Assembly (NCBI GenBank): GCA_964013895.1
Contig: CAXGYF010000002.1
Span: forward strand, 1-64,000
Origin: MedAcidi-G1 sp002713545
Lineage (GTDB): Bacteria > Actinomycetota > Acidimicrobiia > Acidimicrobiales > MedAcidi-G1
Reading direction: 5' to 3'
DNA length: 64,000 nt
Part shown: in pieces, positions 1 to 8,350 of the stretch
Position numbering within the stretch: position 1 is the stretch's first letter
Layout of the letters: every line of letters starts with the position of its first letter
Position numbers and translations under genes: made by a program
Notes under the pieces: generated by a model
What the model was told of the DNA's origin: nothing
The model's input: only the letters and a program-made list of their open reading frames with translations
The model's database searches: none

Positions 1-83
1 GTCGTAGTCGGAGCAACAGTCGTAGTCGGAGCAACAGTCGTAGTCGGAGCAACAGTCGTAGTCGGAGCAACAGTCGTAGTCGG
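1..83. repeat. 18-bp tandem repeat, 4.6 copies
   Basis: Four perfect copies of gtcgtagtcggagcaaca (1-72) are followed by the first 11 bases of a fifth; the array is cut by the window edge. The unit is a multiple of three. On the minus strand, in the frame of the gene that starts at 212, it encodes the hexapeptide VAPTTT, so it is a coding repeat. Arrays like this change copy number easily by slippage. Confidence 0.95.
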
Positions 84-212
84 TGGAATAATTGATGGCC
101 TTGCGTCGTATAAAACAGGCCTAATAGATGGCTCTGCGGCTCTAGCTGCTAAAAGAAAGACTAGAAAAACAACAAAAATAATGCCTGTAGCTTTTAACCA
201 GATCCTTCTCAT
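1..212 (-). CDS. Secreted or membrane-anchored Thr/Pro-repeat protein, N-terminal fragment
   Basis: An ATG at 212-210 on the minus strand opens a frame that runs off the left edge without a stop (70 codons visible). It begins MRRIWLKATG, followed by a hydrophobic stretch (IIFVVFLVFLLAA, residues about 11-23). This looks like an uncleaved signal anchor or a signal peptide ending near ARA-AE. A linker of about 20 residues follows, then at least four VAPTTT repeats. Low-complexity Pro/Thr linkers after an N-terminal membrane segment are common in actinobacterial envelope proteins, where they space an outer domain from the membrane. The functional domain is outside the window, so no function can be given. 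There is no strong Shine-Dalgarno. The opposite strand is also open through the repeat (VVVGAT), but it has no start signal and no membrane logic. Confidence 0.75.
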   Translation of the reverse strand, partial: MRRIWLKATGIIFVVFLVFLLAARAAEPSIRPVLYDARPSIIPPTTTVAPTTTVAPTTTVAPTTTVAPTT

Positions 213-322
213 TGTTAGAGTTTCTCATTTCTTCGGTTGAAAAGAGTGGAGCCCTGAAAACTCTTACAAATTTGTATGCATTCTGGGGATTTTGCTACCG
301 ATATGAGCTGTAACCTGCATAT

Positions 323-1894
323 GTGGATTCATTACAAAAATCAGGGGACGGAATAGGCGCGTTTGAGAAGCCAAGCTTTGAACCTGAGACTTTCGATCTA
401 AAGAGAGTTGGCCTACACACAGATATTGTTGACGAAGATAGATACGAAAGAAGTGTGAAACGTTTTAGGGATCAAAAAATTGTACTCCCCACCTTTCGTG
501 AACTTGCCGACCCCAAAATAATCGATCCAGAAATAAGAAAAGATCTTTCAAAAATTGACAAAAACTCTGCTGACCCAAAAAATCTTTTCAGAGTTCACTG
601 GCAAAACGATCTAAACGGAGATTTTGTCTCTTTGCCTGAACACATAGTTTTACCTTCTGAACTTACAGGAGTGGCTGCACCGATCGCTCTTGCTTTCGGC
701 AACCGATTTCCGATGATTACAGCACATAAGGTTCTGGCCGCCTATGCATGTTTGGTTCCAAGAGTCGTGACGGGTCAATTTGACCCAACAGAACATAGAG
801 CTATCTGGCCATCAACAGGAAACTACGCCAGAGGCGGTGTCGCCATTTCCAGACTTATGGGATGTAGAGGGGTTGCTGTTCTTCCTGAAAACATGAGCAA
901 GGAAAGATTTGAATGGTTAGACCGTTGGATTACTCACGAAGAAGATGTAATTCGCACTACTGGATCTGAAAGTAATGTGAAAGAAATTTATGATGCGTGT
1001 GCTGAACTAGAAAAAGATGAAACAAATTTTATTCTGAATCAATTCTCAGAATTTGCTAATCATGTCGGGCACAATGAAGTTACTGGACGCGCATTAGAGA
1101 ACATTTTTCTCAACTACAAAGAAAAAAACAGTAATCTTCGTCTCGCTGGTTTCGTTGCTGCTTCAGGTTCAGCTGGAACACTCGGTGCTGGTGAACGATT
1201 GAAAGAAAATTATGGGGCTAAAATTGTGGCTGTTGAAGCTCTTGAATGCCCGACGATGCTCTATAACGGCTTCGGTGAGCACAATATCCAAGGGATCGGC
1301 GACAAACATATACCGCTCATACACAATGTCACCAATACGGATGTAGTTGTAGCAATTAGCGATAAAGCTACCGATGGTTTGAATCTTGTTTTTACATCTG
1401 ACGAAGGTAAGTCTTTTCTGGTTGAAGAATTGGGAGCCTCCCCTAGCATCGTGGACCAACTTCGTCATTTTGGTTTTTCTTCTACATGTAATTTGTTAGC
1501 AGCGATTAAAACTGCAAAAACTCTTGACCTTGGTCCGGACGACATGATTGTCACGGTGGCAACAGATGGATCCGAACTGTATGAAAGTGAGAAAACCCAT
1601 CTTCTTGAAAATGAATTTTCAGAAGGCTTTAGTTCAGAGGATGCAAGTGCGATAGTAAATGAACATCTTCTCGGCGCTGACACAAGAAATGTTGAACTCT
1701 TAGATGATGTTGGACGTAACCGTATATTCAACCTCGGCTACTACACATGGGTCGAACAGCAAGGGATTGAATTTTCTGACTTTGAGGTAAGAAGAGACCA
1801 ACAGTTCTGGAAACATATACAAAAATTAGCTCCGGTGTGGGATGATTTAATCAATGAATTCAACTCTAAAACAGGACTAATCAAAGCGAAGTGA
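323..1894 (+). CDS. Fold-type II PLP-dependent enzyme (cysteine synthase-like)
   Basis: A 523-residue member of the fold-type II PLP superfamily (cysteine synthase/threonine dehydratase relatives). Visible marks are the probable Schiff-base lysine in TAHKVLAAYA (Lys about 136), the substrate or PLP loop STGNYARGG (about 164-172), and a Gly-rich phosphate loop in AASGSAGTLGAG (about 280). It is longer than a typical cysteine synthase (about 310 residues), with roughly 100 extra residues at each end. The start is GTG at 323. The next gene, another fold-type II enzyme, begins inside this gene's stop (GTGA overlap at 1891-1894), so the two are co-translated and may form one complex. The chemistry is probably a beta-elimination, beta-replacement or dehydration of an amino acid. 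The substrate is not deducible. Confidence 0.8.
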   Translation: MDSLQKSGDGIGAFEKPSFEPETFDLKRVGLHTDIVDEDRYERSVKRFRDQKIVLPTFRELADPKIIDPEIRKDLSKIDKNSADPKNLFRVHWQNDLNGDFVSLPEHIVLPSELTGVAAPIALAFGNRFPMITAHKVLAAYACLVPRVVTGQFDPTEHRAIWPSTGNYARGGVAISRLMGCRGVAVLPENMSKERFEWLDRWITHEEDVIRTTGSESNVKEIYDACAELEKDETNFILNQFSEFANHVGHNEVTGRALENIFLNYKEKNSNLRLAGFVAASGSAGTLGAGERLKENYGAKIVAVEALECPTMLYNGFGEHNIQGIGDKHIPLIHNVTNTDVVVAISDKATDGLNLVFTSDEGKSFLVEELGASPSIVDQLRHFGFSSTCNLLAAIKTAKTLDLGPDDMIVTVATDGSELYESEKTHLLENEFSEGFSSEDASAIVNEHLLGADTRNVELLDDVGRNRIFNLGYYTWVEQQGIEFSDFEVRRDQQFWKHIQKLAPVWDDLINEFNSKTGLIKAK

Positions 1895-3117
1895 ACTTTC
1901 TAGACCAAAATTCCGGTTGGCTAGGCTTGCCTCCTGAATCAAGTTGGGAAATAAAAAACGACCTCTCAGATTTAAATCCATTTGTCGAGTACCGAAAACT
2001 CATGTGGTCATACCATTTAGCAACCTCCAATGGAATGAGTGATCAAGACTTTTTGACTATCGTTAAAGATTTAGATGAGGCGGTTAGCGAAATAGCATCA
2101 ATTGGTTTTCAAGAGACCCCACTTATTTTTTTAACTGAACTTTCTGAGGCTATAGGCCAAAAAGGTGGGGTTTGGGCAAAAAACGAGACCGTTAATGTGT
2201 CTGGCAGTCATAAAGCACGCCATCTTTTTGGTCTTGCGATACGCCTTGAGATTGAAGAAGTTCCAAAAGATAAACCCCTAACGATCGCCTCCTGCGGAAA
2301 TGCCGCTCTAGCCGCTTCTGTAATTGCGAAGGCAGCTAAAAGGACTTTGACTGTAAATGTTCCTACATGGGCGGAAACTTCTCTCTTAGATGGACTCTCA
2401 GACAACGGTGCCAGAATTCAGATTTGTGAAAGAAGAAGTGACGAATCAGGGGATCCATGCATGTTCCGATTTAGGGAATTGCTGGAAGAAGGAGCGCTAC
2501 CATTTGGTTGTCAAGGAACAGAAAATATATGGACTATTGATGGTGGTAAAACGCTGGGTTTTGAGATGTCAACACAGTTAAGGAGACACGATCTTGAACC
2601 AGACAGACTCCTGGTTCAAGTAGGTGGAGGAGCACTTGCGAGCAGCGCCATACAGGCTCTAACGGATGCTAAAAATTTTGGAATTCTAAAAACCAGACCT
2701 TCTCTCAACACTGTTCAAGCAAATGGTTGTTCACCACTTTCAATTGCTTTTAACCTAATAGCTGATAGTGGCAATCCTTCAGAAGCGCTCTCCGAAGCTA
2801 TATCAAACCCACCAAAGTACATGAAGCCATGGGAAAATCCTTCTTCCTCCGCCACTGGAATACTCGATGACATAACCTACGACTGGCTTCCTTTAGTTTG
2901 GGACATGCTTTTAGGAGGCAATGTTGGGGGACCTATAAGCGCAAATGAGGAGGACATTATTTTGGCAAAAAAACTGGTTGCAGAACATACAGATATCTCT
3001 GCCAGCGCCACTGGAACTGCCGGACTCGCGGGTCTAATTGGAGCAAAAAAAGACAACTGTATTAGTTCTGATGACTCAATCGTGATCCTTTTAACAGGTG
3101 TTGACAGAGACTTTTAA
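1891..3117 (+). CDS. Fold-type II PLP-dependent enzyme (threonine synthase/dehydratase-like)
   Basis: 408 residues, GTG start overlapping the previous stop by four bases. The PLP lysine is in VSGSHKARHLFG (Lys about 108). The Ser/Asn loop is ASCGNAALAAS (about 134-144) and the phosphate loop is QVGGGALASS (about 248-257). This order of motifs matches threonine synthase, threonine/serine dehydratase and related lyases. It does not carry the loop I would expect for diaminopropionate ammonia-lyase. It is paired with a different fold-type II enzyme just upstream, so a heteromeric amino-acid lyase is possible. The exact reaction is unknown. It is nearly end-to-end with the convergent gene at 3122. 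Confidence 0.8.
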   Translation: MNFLDQNSGWLGLPPESSWEIKNDLSDLNPFVEYRKLMWSYHLATSNGMSDQDFLTIVKDLDEAVSEIASIGFQETPLIFLTELSEAIGQKGGVWAKNETVNVSGSHKARHLFGLAIRLEIEEVPKDKPLTIASCGNAALAASVIAKAAKRTLTVNVPTWAETSLLDGLSDNGARIQICERRSDESGDPCMFRFRELLEEGALPFGCQGTENIWTIDGGKTLGFEMSTQLRRHDLEPDRLLVQVGGGALASSAIQALTDAKNFGILKTRPSLNTVQANGCSPLSIAFNLIADSGNPSEALSEAISNPPKYMKPWENPSSSATGILDDITYDWLPLVWDMLLGGNVGGPISANEEDIILAKKLVAEHTDISASATGTAGLAGLIGAKKDNCISSDDSIVILLTGVDRDF

Positions 3118-3121
3118 AAGT

Positions 3122-3364
3122 TCAGATTGAAGTAACTTGGAGAGATACCCGAGAAGCACCATTGTTCATGGCCGTTTTTACGAGATCCGAAACCAGCTCA
3201 AAAATCTTTTCTTGCTCACCTGTTACAGTCGTGCCGAAAGGTCCAATTTCAACATTGAGGCCTGACTTTTTAGCTACAGAAATAGTCTCTTTTACATGAG
3301 GGCCAGGGTCTCCATCAGAGAATGGTTCAATTGTGAATTCAGCCTTTGCCTTTTTTGAACTCAA
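3122..3364 (-). CDS. Thiamine-binding-like protein (MTH1187/YkoF family, DUF77)
   Basis: A small (80-residue) ferredoxin-like-fold protein of the MTH1187/YkoF type. It shows the family pattern of an N-terminal strand (AEFTIEPFSDG), HVKETISVAKKSGL, the GPFGTTVTG turn and a C-terminal helix ending in SRVSLQV. Family members bind thiamine or other small ligands and are often found with uptake genes. The start is chosen as TTG at 3364-3362, because AGGAG lies seven bases upstream and the creatininase-like gene stops at 3366. An upstream ATG at 3415 would force a 50-base overlap and add a non-homologous leader. It is translated with the upstream gene on the same strand. Its ligand here is unknown. 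Confidence 0.75.
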   Translation of the reverse strand: MSSKKAKAEFTIEPFSDGDPGPHVKETISVAKKSGLNVEIGPFGTTVTGEQEKIFELVSDLVKTAMNNGASRVSLQVTSI

Positions 3365-3365
3365 A

Positions 3366-4139
3366 TCATTTCTCCTGAAAATCAAAACAGCTGATTTCGC
3401 GAAGTTGATCGGCAAGCGATTCTACTGCTGATTCGAAAAGTTCTTTACCCAATTCAGGGCCCGCATCTGTGGGGTCTCCTATAAGACCCTCGGTTCCAAA
3501 ATCTCTACTAGTCCAACCAAATTGAACCTTGCCTCCAAATTTAACCCACTTATTTTCTGCCATCCATTCAGGTACGCGACGAACAGCTTTTTCCATTTGC
3601 ACTTCCCCTGGTCGCAGGTAAGAAAAAACTGAAGTTTCATTTAACCCCCCATGAACTCCCATACCCATCTCTTCCTCCGTGCTTGTACCCCCAGATGCTG
3701 GTGGTACAGAAGGGTGGACAAGAAATGTTAAAAGTCCATGAGCAACACGTATGTCACGGCACGCTGTTATCAGAAGGGATGTATTACCACCGTGCCCGTT
3801 TAAAATAACTAACCTTCTTGCAGCAGTTGTAGCGACACATTTAGCTATATCATCGAGAACACTCATCATCGTAGTTGAACTGTATGAAAGGGTCCCCGGC
3901 GACCATGTGTGTTCATTCGATTTTGAAATTGACAATGTTGGAAGAAGCCATAGATCAATCTCACCTCCGATCGAATCAAGAAGAGCATTCGAAGTTTCTT
4001 CTGCAATAACTGTGTCTACAGACATTGGCAAATGAGGTCCATGCTGTTCAATTGCCCCAATGGGAAGCAGAATGACGGATTCGTCACTTATTTGCTCTGG
4101 GATATTCGGTCCAGTTATATCGGCAAGTCTTCCAGACAT
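3366..4139 (-). CDS. Creatininase-family amidohydrolase
   Basis: 257 residues, close to the usual length of the creatininase/formamide-hydrolase (ArfB, MftE) superfamily. Metal-ligand motifs are clear: GAIEQHGPHLPMSVD (residues about 28-42, with Glu, His and Asp ligands) and NGHGGN (about 113-118). A further acidic cluster, TEEEMGMGVHGG, supplies the second half of the site. Members hydrolyse cyclic or linear amides (creatinine, formamidopyrimidines, peptide ends). The gene lies between ubiX upstream and the thiamine-binding-like protein downstream on the minus strand. Given the N-heterocycle enzymes around it, a cyclic amide substrate is reasonable but unproven. Confidence 0.88.
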   Translation of the reverse strand: MSGRLADITGPNIPEQISDESVILLPIGAIEQHGPHLPMSVDTVIAEETSNALLDSIGGEIDLWLLPTLSISKSNEHTWSPGTLSYSSTTMMSVLDDIAKCVATTAARRLVILNGHGGNTSLLITACRDIRVAHGLLTFLVHPSVPPASGGTSTEEEMGMGVHGGLNETSVFSYLRPGEVQMEKAVRRVPEWMAENKWVKFGGKVQFGWTSRDFGTEGLIGDPTDAGPELGKELFESAVESLADQLREISCFDFQEK

Positions 4140-4196
4140 CTTTATAGGATAACCACGTATCTCTTCTAACGCGATTGATCAATTGTCATGATCTTC

Positions 4197-4778
4197 TTAA
4201 TCGCGAGGGCCTGTCCATCTGTCCATATCTTTAATCTCGATTCCAGCTTGTTCAAGTGCTCTTTTGGCAGTGTGTGAAATAACCTCATCAAGGTCTCTGT
4301 GCTTATTGTAAAAAGCTGGCACAGGAGGGAAAATTACTCCCCCAATTTCTGCGACTTGTTGCATTAACCGCAAATGCCCTAAGTGAACTGGCGTTTCTCT
4401 CACCATTAGAACCAAAGGTCTTTTTTCTTTTAAAGTTACGTCCGCCGTTCTTGTAAGCAAGTCGGAACTATGCGAGTTTGCTACTGCCGACAAAGTTCTA
4501 ATTGAACACGGGGCAATAATCATTCCGTCACACGGAAATGTTCCACTAGCGGGTCCTGCTGAAATGTCTTTGATCGGATAAGAATGATCAGCGAGTCTTT
4601 CAATTTCACCCGATGAAAAATCAGTTTCCATCCCTATTGTCTGTTTTGCTGCATTCGTTAATATCAAATGGGTTTCTACCTCTTGGACATCACGTAATAT
4701 TTCGAGAATACGGATTCCATATATGACCCCGCTAGCTCCACTGATACCAACAACTAGCCGACGCAAAGTGTCTTCCAT
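4197..4778 (-). CDS. ubiX: Flavin prenyltransferase UbiX
   Basis: 193 residues, typical of UbiX/Pad1. The N-terminal FMN-binding segment is GISGASGVIYG (about 11-21). Conserved APCSIRTLSAVANS and MVRETPVHLGHL segments surround the FMN and dimethylallyl-phosphate sites. UbiX makes prenylated FMN, the cofactor of UbiD-type (de)carboxylases. A UbiD gene lies at 7000-8343 in the divergent operon, so the pair forms a complete decarboxylase module split over two transcripts. A GGGAG sequence about ten bases upstream of the ATG can act as ribosome binding site. The start regions of ubiX and the PhyH gene are 109 bases apart. Confidence 0.93.
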   Translation of the reverse strand: MEDTLRRLVVGISGASGVIYGIRILEILRDVQEVETHLILTNAAKQTIGMETDFSSGEIERLADHSYPIKDISAGPASGTFPCDGMIIAPCSIRTLSAVANSHSSDLLTRTADVTLKEKRPLVLMVRETPVHLGHLRLMQQVAEIGGVIFPPVPAFYNKHRDLDEVISHTAKRALEQAGIEIKDMDRWTGPRD

Positions 4779-4887
4779 TTACTAATTTCTCCCTTAAATT
4801 ACTACGAGTGAATTCTTACCTTGAATTTTGAACTTTAGTCCCATCACCGGACATAAGCACCTTTGTGTCCTGGGGTAACATCAAACT

Positions 4888-5751
4888 ATGGATCTTGATC
4901 TAATGGCTCAGAAATATATCAACGATGGCTATCTGGTAGTTCCAGAAGTTTTTGACCAAGCCACTGTAGAGAGTATTCAGGCAGAAATTCCTAAATTCCG
5001 AGACGGAACTTACCCCATTCAAGACCCGTTGAATCTAGTTGACAAAGACTCTGGGCTTCTAGCTGTTCATTTCCCCCACTGGGTTTCACGTCCAATTTTT
5101 GAAACTCTGAATCACCCAAAGATTAAAGAAGTCCTGCGAAAAATTGTAGGAGCTCATATTCCCCACTGGGATGGCAGGGTCAAATGCATGCAGTCCATGC
5201 TTTTTCTCAAACCCCCTGGCTTCCCAGGCCAAGCCTGGCATCAAGACGAACGCTTTATCCCTACTAGAGATCGTTCTCTTGTAGGTGTCTGGATTGCACT
5301 AGACGACGCAACCCTAGACAACGGTTGCTTAAGAGTCATCCCAGGAAGCCACAAAATGGGACAGCTTTGGCCAACGAGACCGCATAATGAAACTGAAGAA
5401 TTTGACCTTTCAGACGAAAGCTACGGTTTCAGCTCAGATAATGAAGAAATCGTTGAAGTAAACGCCGGGTCAGCTGTTTTTTTTAATGGTTATTTATTGC
5501 ATCGATCTCTTAGGAATCAGAGCGATACAAGTCGGAGAGCTCTAGTGCACCACTATATGAATGCATGGTCTAATCTGCCCTGGCAAATAGGTGCAGACAG
5601 GCTAGTAGACGCTGCCACGCACGATCATCGAATGATCGTACCGATTGCAGGTGACGACCCTTACCCTGAAAGAGGGATCGAAGCGAGCCCGAATGAAGTT
5701 TTTATTCGTCCGTGGGGAGATGAAATGGAATGGGGCAATTGGGATGCTTAA
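4888..5751 (+). CDS. Phytanoyl-CoA dioxygenase (PhyH) family oxygenase
   Basis: 287 residues with the Fe(II)/2-oxoglutarate oxygenase facial triad: HxD in AWHQDER (His about 118, Asp about 120) and a distal His in LLHRSLRN (about 205), followed by the Arg (SRRA) that usually salt-bridges 2-oxoglutarate. The fold signature VWIALDDATLDNGCLRVIPG is characteristic of PhyH proteins, which hydroxylate diverse small molecules and are numerous in marine bacteria. The next gene overlaps its stop by eight bases (ATGCTTAA), and ubiD follows, so the three are probably one operon. The substrate is likely that of the local pathway and is not known. Confidence 0.88.
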   Translation: MDLDLMAQKYINDGYLVVPEVFDQATVESIQAEIPKFRDGTYPIQDPLNLVDKDSGLLAVHFPHWVSRPIFETLNHPKIKEVLRKIVGAHIPHWDGRVKCMQSMLFLKPPGFPGQAWHQDERFIPTRDRSLVGVWIALDDATLDNGCLRVIPGSHKMGQLWPTRPHNETEEFDLSDESYGFSSDNEEIVEVNAGSAVFFNGYLLHRSLRNQSDTSRRALVHHYMNAWSNLPWQIGADRLVDAATHDHRMIVPIAGDDPYPERGIEASPNEVFIRPWGDEMEWGNWDA

Positions 5752-6973
5752 AGTTCTTCATAATGCTCGGTTGGAAGATGGCAGATTAGTGAATCTCCAC
5801 ATAAAGGATGACCGCATAGACGCCATAACAGAACTGCAGAAACCCTCCCCAATATCTGAAAATGGTGTGGATCTGAATGAATGGCTTGTAATGCCGAGTA
5901 TGGCTGAACCGCATGCACATCTTGACAAAGCACTAACAGCTGAAAATGTTCCCAATCCCGCAGGTGATTTATCTGGTGCCATTGAAGCTTGGATCTCTGC
6001 AACCGCTCGTGGAGAAATAACTTATGAGGACACTATTTACCGCGCAGTGGAGGCGATGCGTCTACTAGTCTCCAGAGGTGTTACAGCAGTTAGGACACAT
6101 GTAAATGTTGCATTAGGTTCTCGCGCCTTAGAAGCAGTTCGTGAAGCCAGAAAACTTGTTGAAGGCCTTATCGATGTTCAAATAGTTGCCTTAACGATAA
6201 ACCCCATGACCGGCTCCGAAGGAACAGACAATCGAAAAGCTTTAGAATTAGCAATAGAAACTGGAGTGGATCTGGTCGGGGGCTGCCCTCACCTTGACCC
6301 TAATCCTTCGGTTTTGATTAAAGATGCTTTAGATGTAGCCGAAGATGCAGGTATAGGAATTGATTTACACGTAGATGAAATGCTTGATAAATCCGTTTTA
6401 ACACTTCACGACTTAGCTAAACAGGTAATGGATCGGAGTTTTGAAAACTCTGTTACGGCAAGTCACTGCGTTACTTTAGGAATGCAAAGCCTGAAAAAGC
6501 AAAAAGAGGTTTCGGCTGATGTTGCAAAAGCCAATATCGCTGTTTTGCCCCTTCCTCAAACAAACCTTTTTCTCCAAGGAAGAGAAATACCTACTGCTAC
6601 ACCTCGTGCCCTTACCGCAATTAAGAGTCTTAAAGATGCAGGAGTTTTAGTTGCAGCCGGCGGTGACAACGTTCAAGACCCCTTTAATCTTGTAGGTCGA
6701 AGTGATCCACTTGAGACTGCTTCACTTTTGGTTTTGGCTGCACATGAAATGCCAGAAAGTGCTTACGAAATGGTGAGTGTAAACGCTAGAAAAGCTATGA
6801 AACTCGAAAAAGCCGACTTGTCGTCTGGGTCTTTAGCTGATTTTATAGCTATAGATGCACCCTCGCTTCGGGGAGCTATTGCTGACGCTCCAATGTCCAG
6901 AAAAGTTTTTAAGAGTGGAGTTCTAATTTCTTCTTCTTTGCAATCCACTCAAATAAGTCCAGAAGGACTTTGA
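5744..6973 (+). CDS. Cytosine deaminase-like metal-dependent amidohydrolase
   Basis: About 409 residues when started at ATG 5744, which overlaps the PhyH stop by eight bases. An in-frame extension further upstream would lie wholly inside the PhyH gene. The protein has a small N-terminal beta domain (NARLEDGRLVNLHIKDDRI) and then the amidohydrolase barrel with HAHLDK (His 57 and 59), LHVDEM, SHC and a final metal or catalytic Asp in AAGGDNVQDPF. This order and the HLDK variant match the CodA-type cytosine deaminase branch, which deaminates or hydrolyses pyrimidines, triazines and other N-heterocycles. A specific substrate cannot be read. Confidence 0.85.
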   Translation: MLKVLHNARLEDGRLVNLHIKDDRIDAITELQKPSPISENGVDLNEWLVMPSMAEPHAHLDKALTAENVPNPAGDLSGAIEAWISATARGEITYEDTIYRAVEAMRLLVSRGVTAVRTHVNVALGSRALEAVREARKLVEGLIDVQIVALTINPMTGSEGTDNRKALELAIETGVDLVGGCPHLDPNPSVLIKDALDVAEDAGIGIDLHVDEMLDKSVLTLHDLAKQVMDRSFENSVTASHCVTLGMQSLKKQKEVSADVAKANIAVLPLPQTNLFLQGREIPTATPRALTAIKSLKDAGVLVAAGGDNVQDPFNLVGRSDPLETASLLVLAAHEMPESAYEMVSVNARKAMKLEKADLSSGSLADFIAIDAPSLRGAIADAPMSRKVFKSGVLISSSLQSTQISPEGL

Positions 6974-6999
6974 GCAAGAACTTCATCTAAACTTAAGTG

Positions 7000-8343
7000 A
7001 TGACTGAAATAAAAGATTTACGCGATTTTATATCTTCTCTAGATTCTGATGGCCAGTTGGTTAAAGTCAGTACCCCAGTTTCGATCGAGTATGAATTAGC
7101 AGATGTTGCTGCAAGTATTGCACGTGAAGGCAAAGGAGCTTGTCTTTTCGAAAATGTGACTGAAAGCCCATGGCCAGTTTTTTGCGGGGGTGTAGCGTCT
7201 CATAGCAGAGCTGCCGTAGCTCTGGGATGTGAACTGTCTGAAGTTGCCGACACTATGGAAAAAGCTCTTGATCCGTCGAATGGTGTCAGCCCAATAAGGA
7301 CGGATAAAGCAGACTGGCAGGACAATACTATTTCAGGAAGCGAAATTGATCTTAAAAATTTGCCGATTCTGACGCACTCTAGAGGTGACAGCGGACCTTT
7401 CATCACAGGTGCCGTAACAGTGTCTAAGGATCCTATTTCTGGTAGAGGAAATCTCAGCTACAACCGAATGTCTAAACTCGACAAAAATATTCTCGGATTT
7501 AATGTGAATGAATGGAGAGATGTAGGTACTTTTTGGAAGTCTCGAGAAAATCCCGACGACCCGTTTCCTATTGCTCTTGCCATGGGTTTAGATCCTGCCA
7601 TCATGATCGCAGCCGGTGTTAAAACACACGTGGATGAACTTTTTATTGCAGGCGCTATTAGGGGTAGAGGAATAGAGGTCTGCAAGGGGCTCACCGTGGA
7701 CATAGATATCCCCTCATCAGCTGAAGTAGTCATTGAAGGTTTTCTACATCCAGCAAAACGCGCACCAGAAGGGCCTCTGGCAGAATTTCATGGCTATCAC
7801 GGGGAAGCTTGGGACAGCCCAACTCTTGAGGTTTCATCTATTTCTTGGCGTAACAATCCTATTTTCCAAACAATCATTCCTGGTTGGTATGAACACATCT
7901 ATATAGGAAACATTTTGCCTAGAGAACCTTTGTTAAGAAGTTACGTGAGACACTTGGACTCTTCTGCAGAGGTTTATATTCCTCCTTATGGAAATGGATT
8001 TTTAGCAGTCATTCAAATAGATCGAGATAATCCGGGAACCGCCAAAAATCTTGCATTGTCTGCGATGGCAGCCCATATCAATATCAGGAATGTGGTTGTT
8101 GTAGATAGAGATATTGATATTTTCCAACCATCAGAATTGCATTGGGCTATCACTAACCGTGTCAATTGGCAGGAGGATGTGTTTTCTATTCCTTTAGCTC
8201 AAGGACACGAAATGGACCCAACAGCTGATACTCGTGGTATCAGCACGAAGGTTGGTATCGATGCGACCTACAAAAGGGAACGGCGTGAATACGGTTCTCG
8301 AGTTTCCTATCCAACTATAAATCTTAACGACTATCTAAATTGA
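7000..8343 (+). CDS. UbiD family prFMN-dependent decarboxylase
   Basis: 447 residues, typical of UbiD-like decarboxylases. The prFMN-binding segment SGRGNLSYNRM is at about 147-157, and the Glu pair of the E-R-E catalytic network is in APEGPLAEFHGYHG (Glu 257 and 262). These enzymes reversibly decarboxylate aromatic, heteroaromatic or alpha,beta-unsaturated acids using prenylated FMN made by UbiX, which is encoded nearby. Both a GTG at 6997 and the adjacent ATG at 7000 could start translation. ATG is preferred because MTEIKDLRDFI matches the family N-terminus. It is third in the PhyH-amidohydrolase-UbiD operon. Substrate unknown; a heteroaromatic acid would suit the surroundings. Confidence 0.92.
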   Translation: MTEIKDLRDFISSLDSDGQLVKVSTPVSIEYELADVAASIAREGKGACLFENVTESPWPVFCGGVASHSRAAVALGCELSEVADTMEKALDPSNGVSPIRTDKADWQDNTISGSEIDLKNLPILTHSRGDSGPFITGAVTVSKDPISGRGNLSYNRMSKLDKNILGFNVNEWRDVGTFWKSRENPDDPFPIALAMGLDPAIMIAAGVKTHVDELFIAGAIRGRGIEVCKGLTVDIDIPSSAEVVIEGFLHPAKRAPEGPLAEFHGYHGEAWDSPTLEVSSISWRNNPIFQTIIPGWYEHIYIGNILPREPLLRSYVRHLDSSAEVYIPPYGNGFLAVIQIDRDNPGTAKNLALSAMAAHINIRNVVVVDRDIDIFQPSELHWAITNRVNWQEDVFSIPLAQGHEMDPTADTRGISTKVGIDATYKRERREYGSRVSYPTINLNDYLN

Positions 8344-8350
8344 AATTAAT

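Noticed and set aside
1..240. Plus-strand open frame through the tandem repeat (VVVGAT repeats)
   Set aside because: It has no start context. The minus-strand frame gives a membrane anchor and a Pro/Thr linker, which makes biological sense.
1891..3117. Diaminopropionate ammonia-lyase (an E. coli selenium-cluster neighbour)
   Set aside because: The PLP and substrate loops resemble threonine synthase/dehydratase rather than DpaL, and the gene is 14 kb from the yqeBC set.
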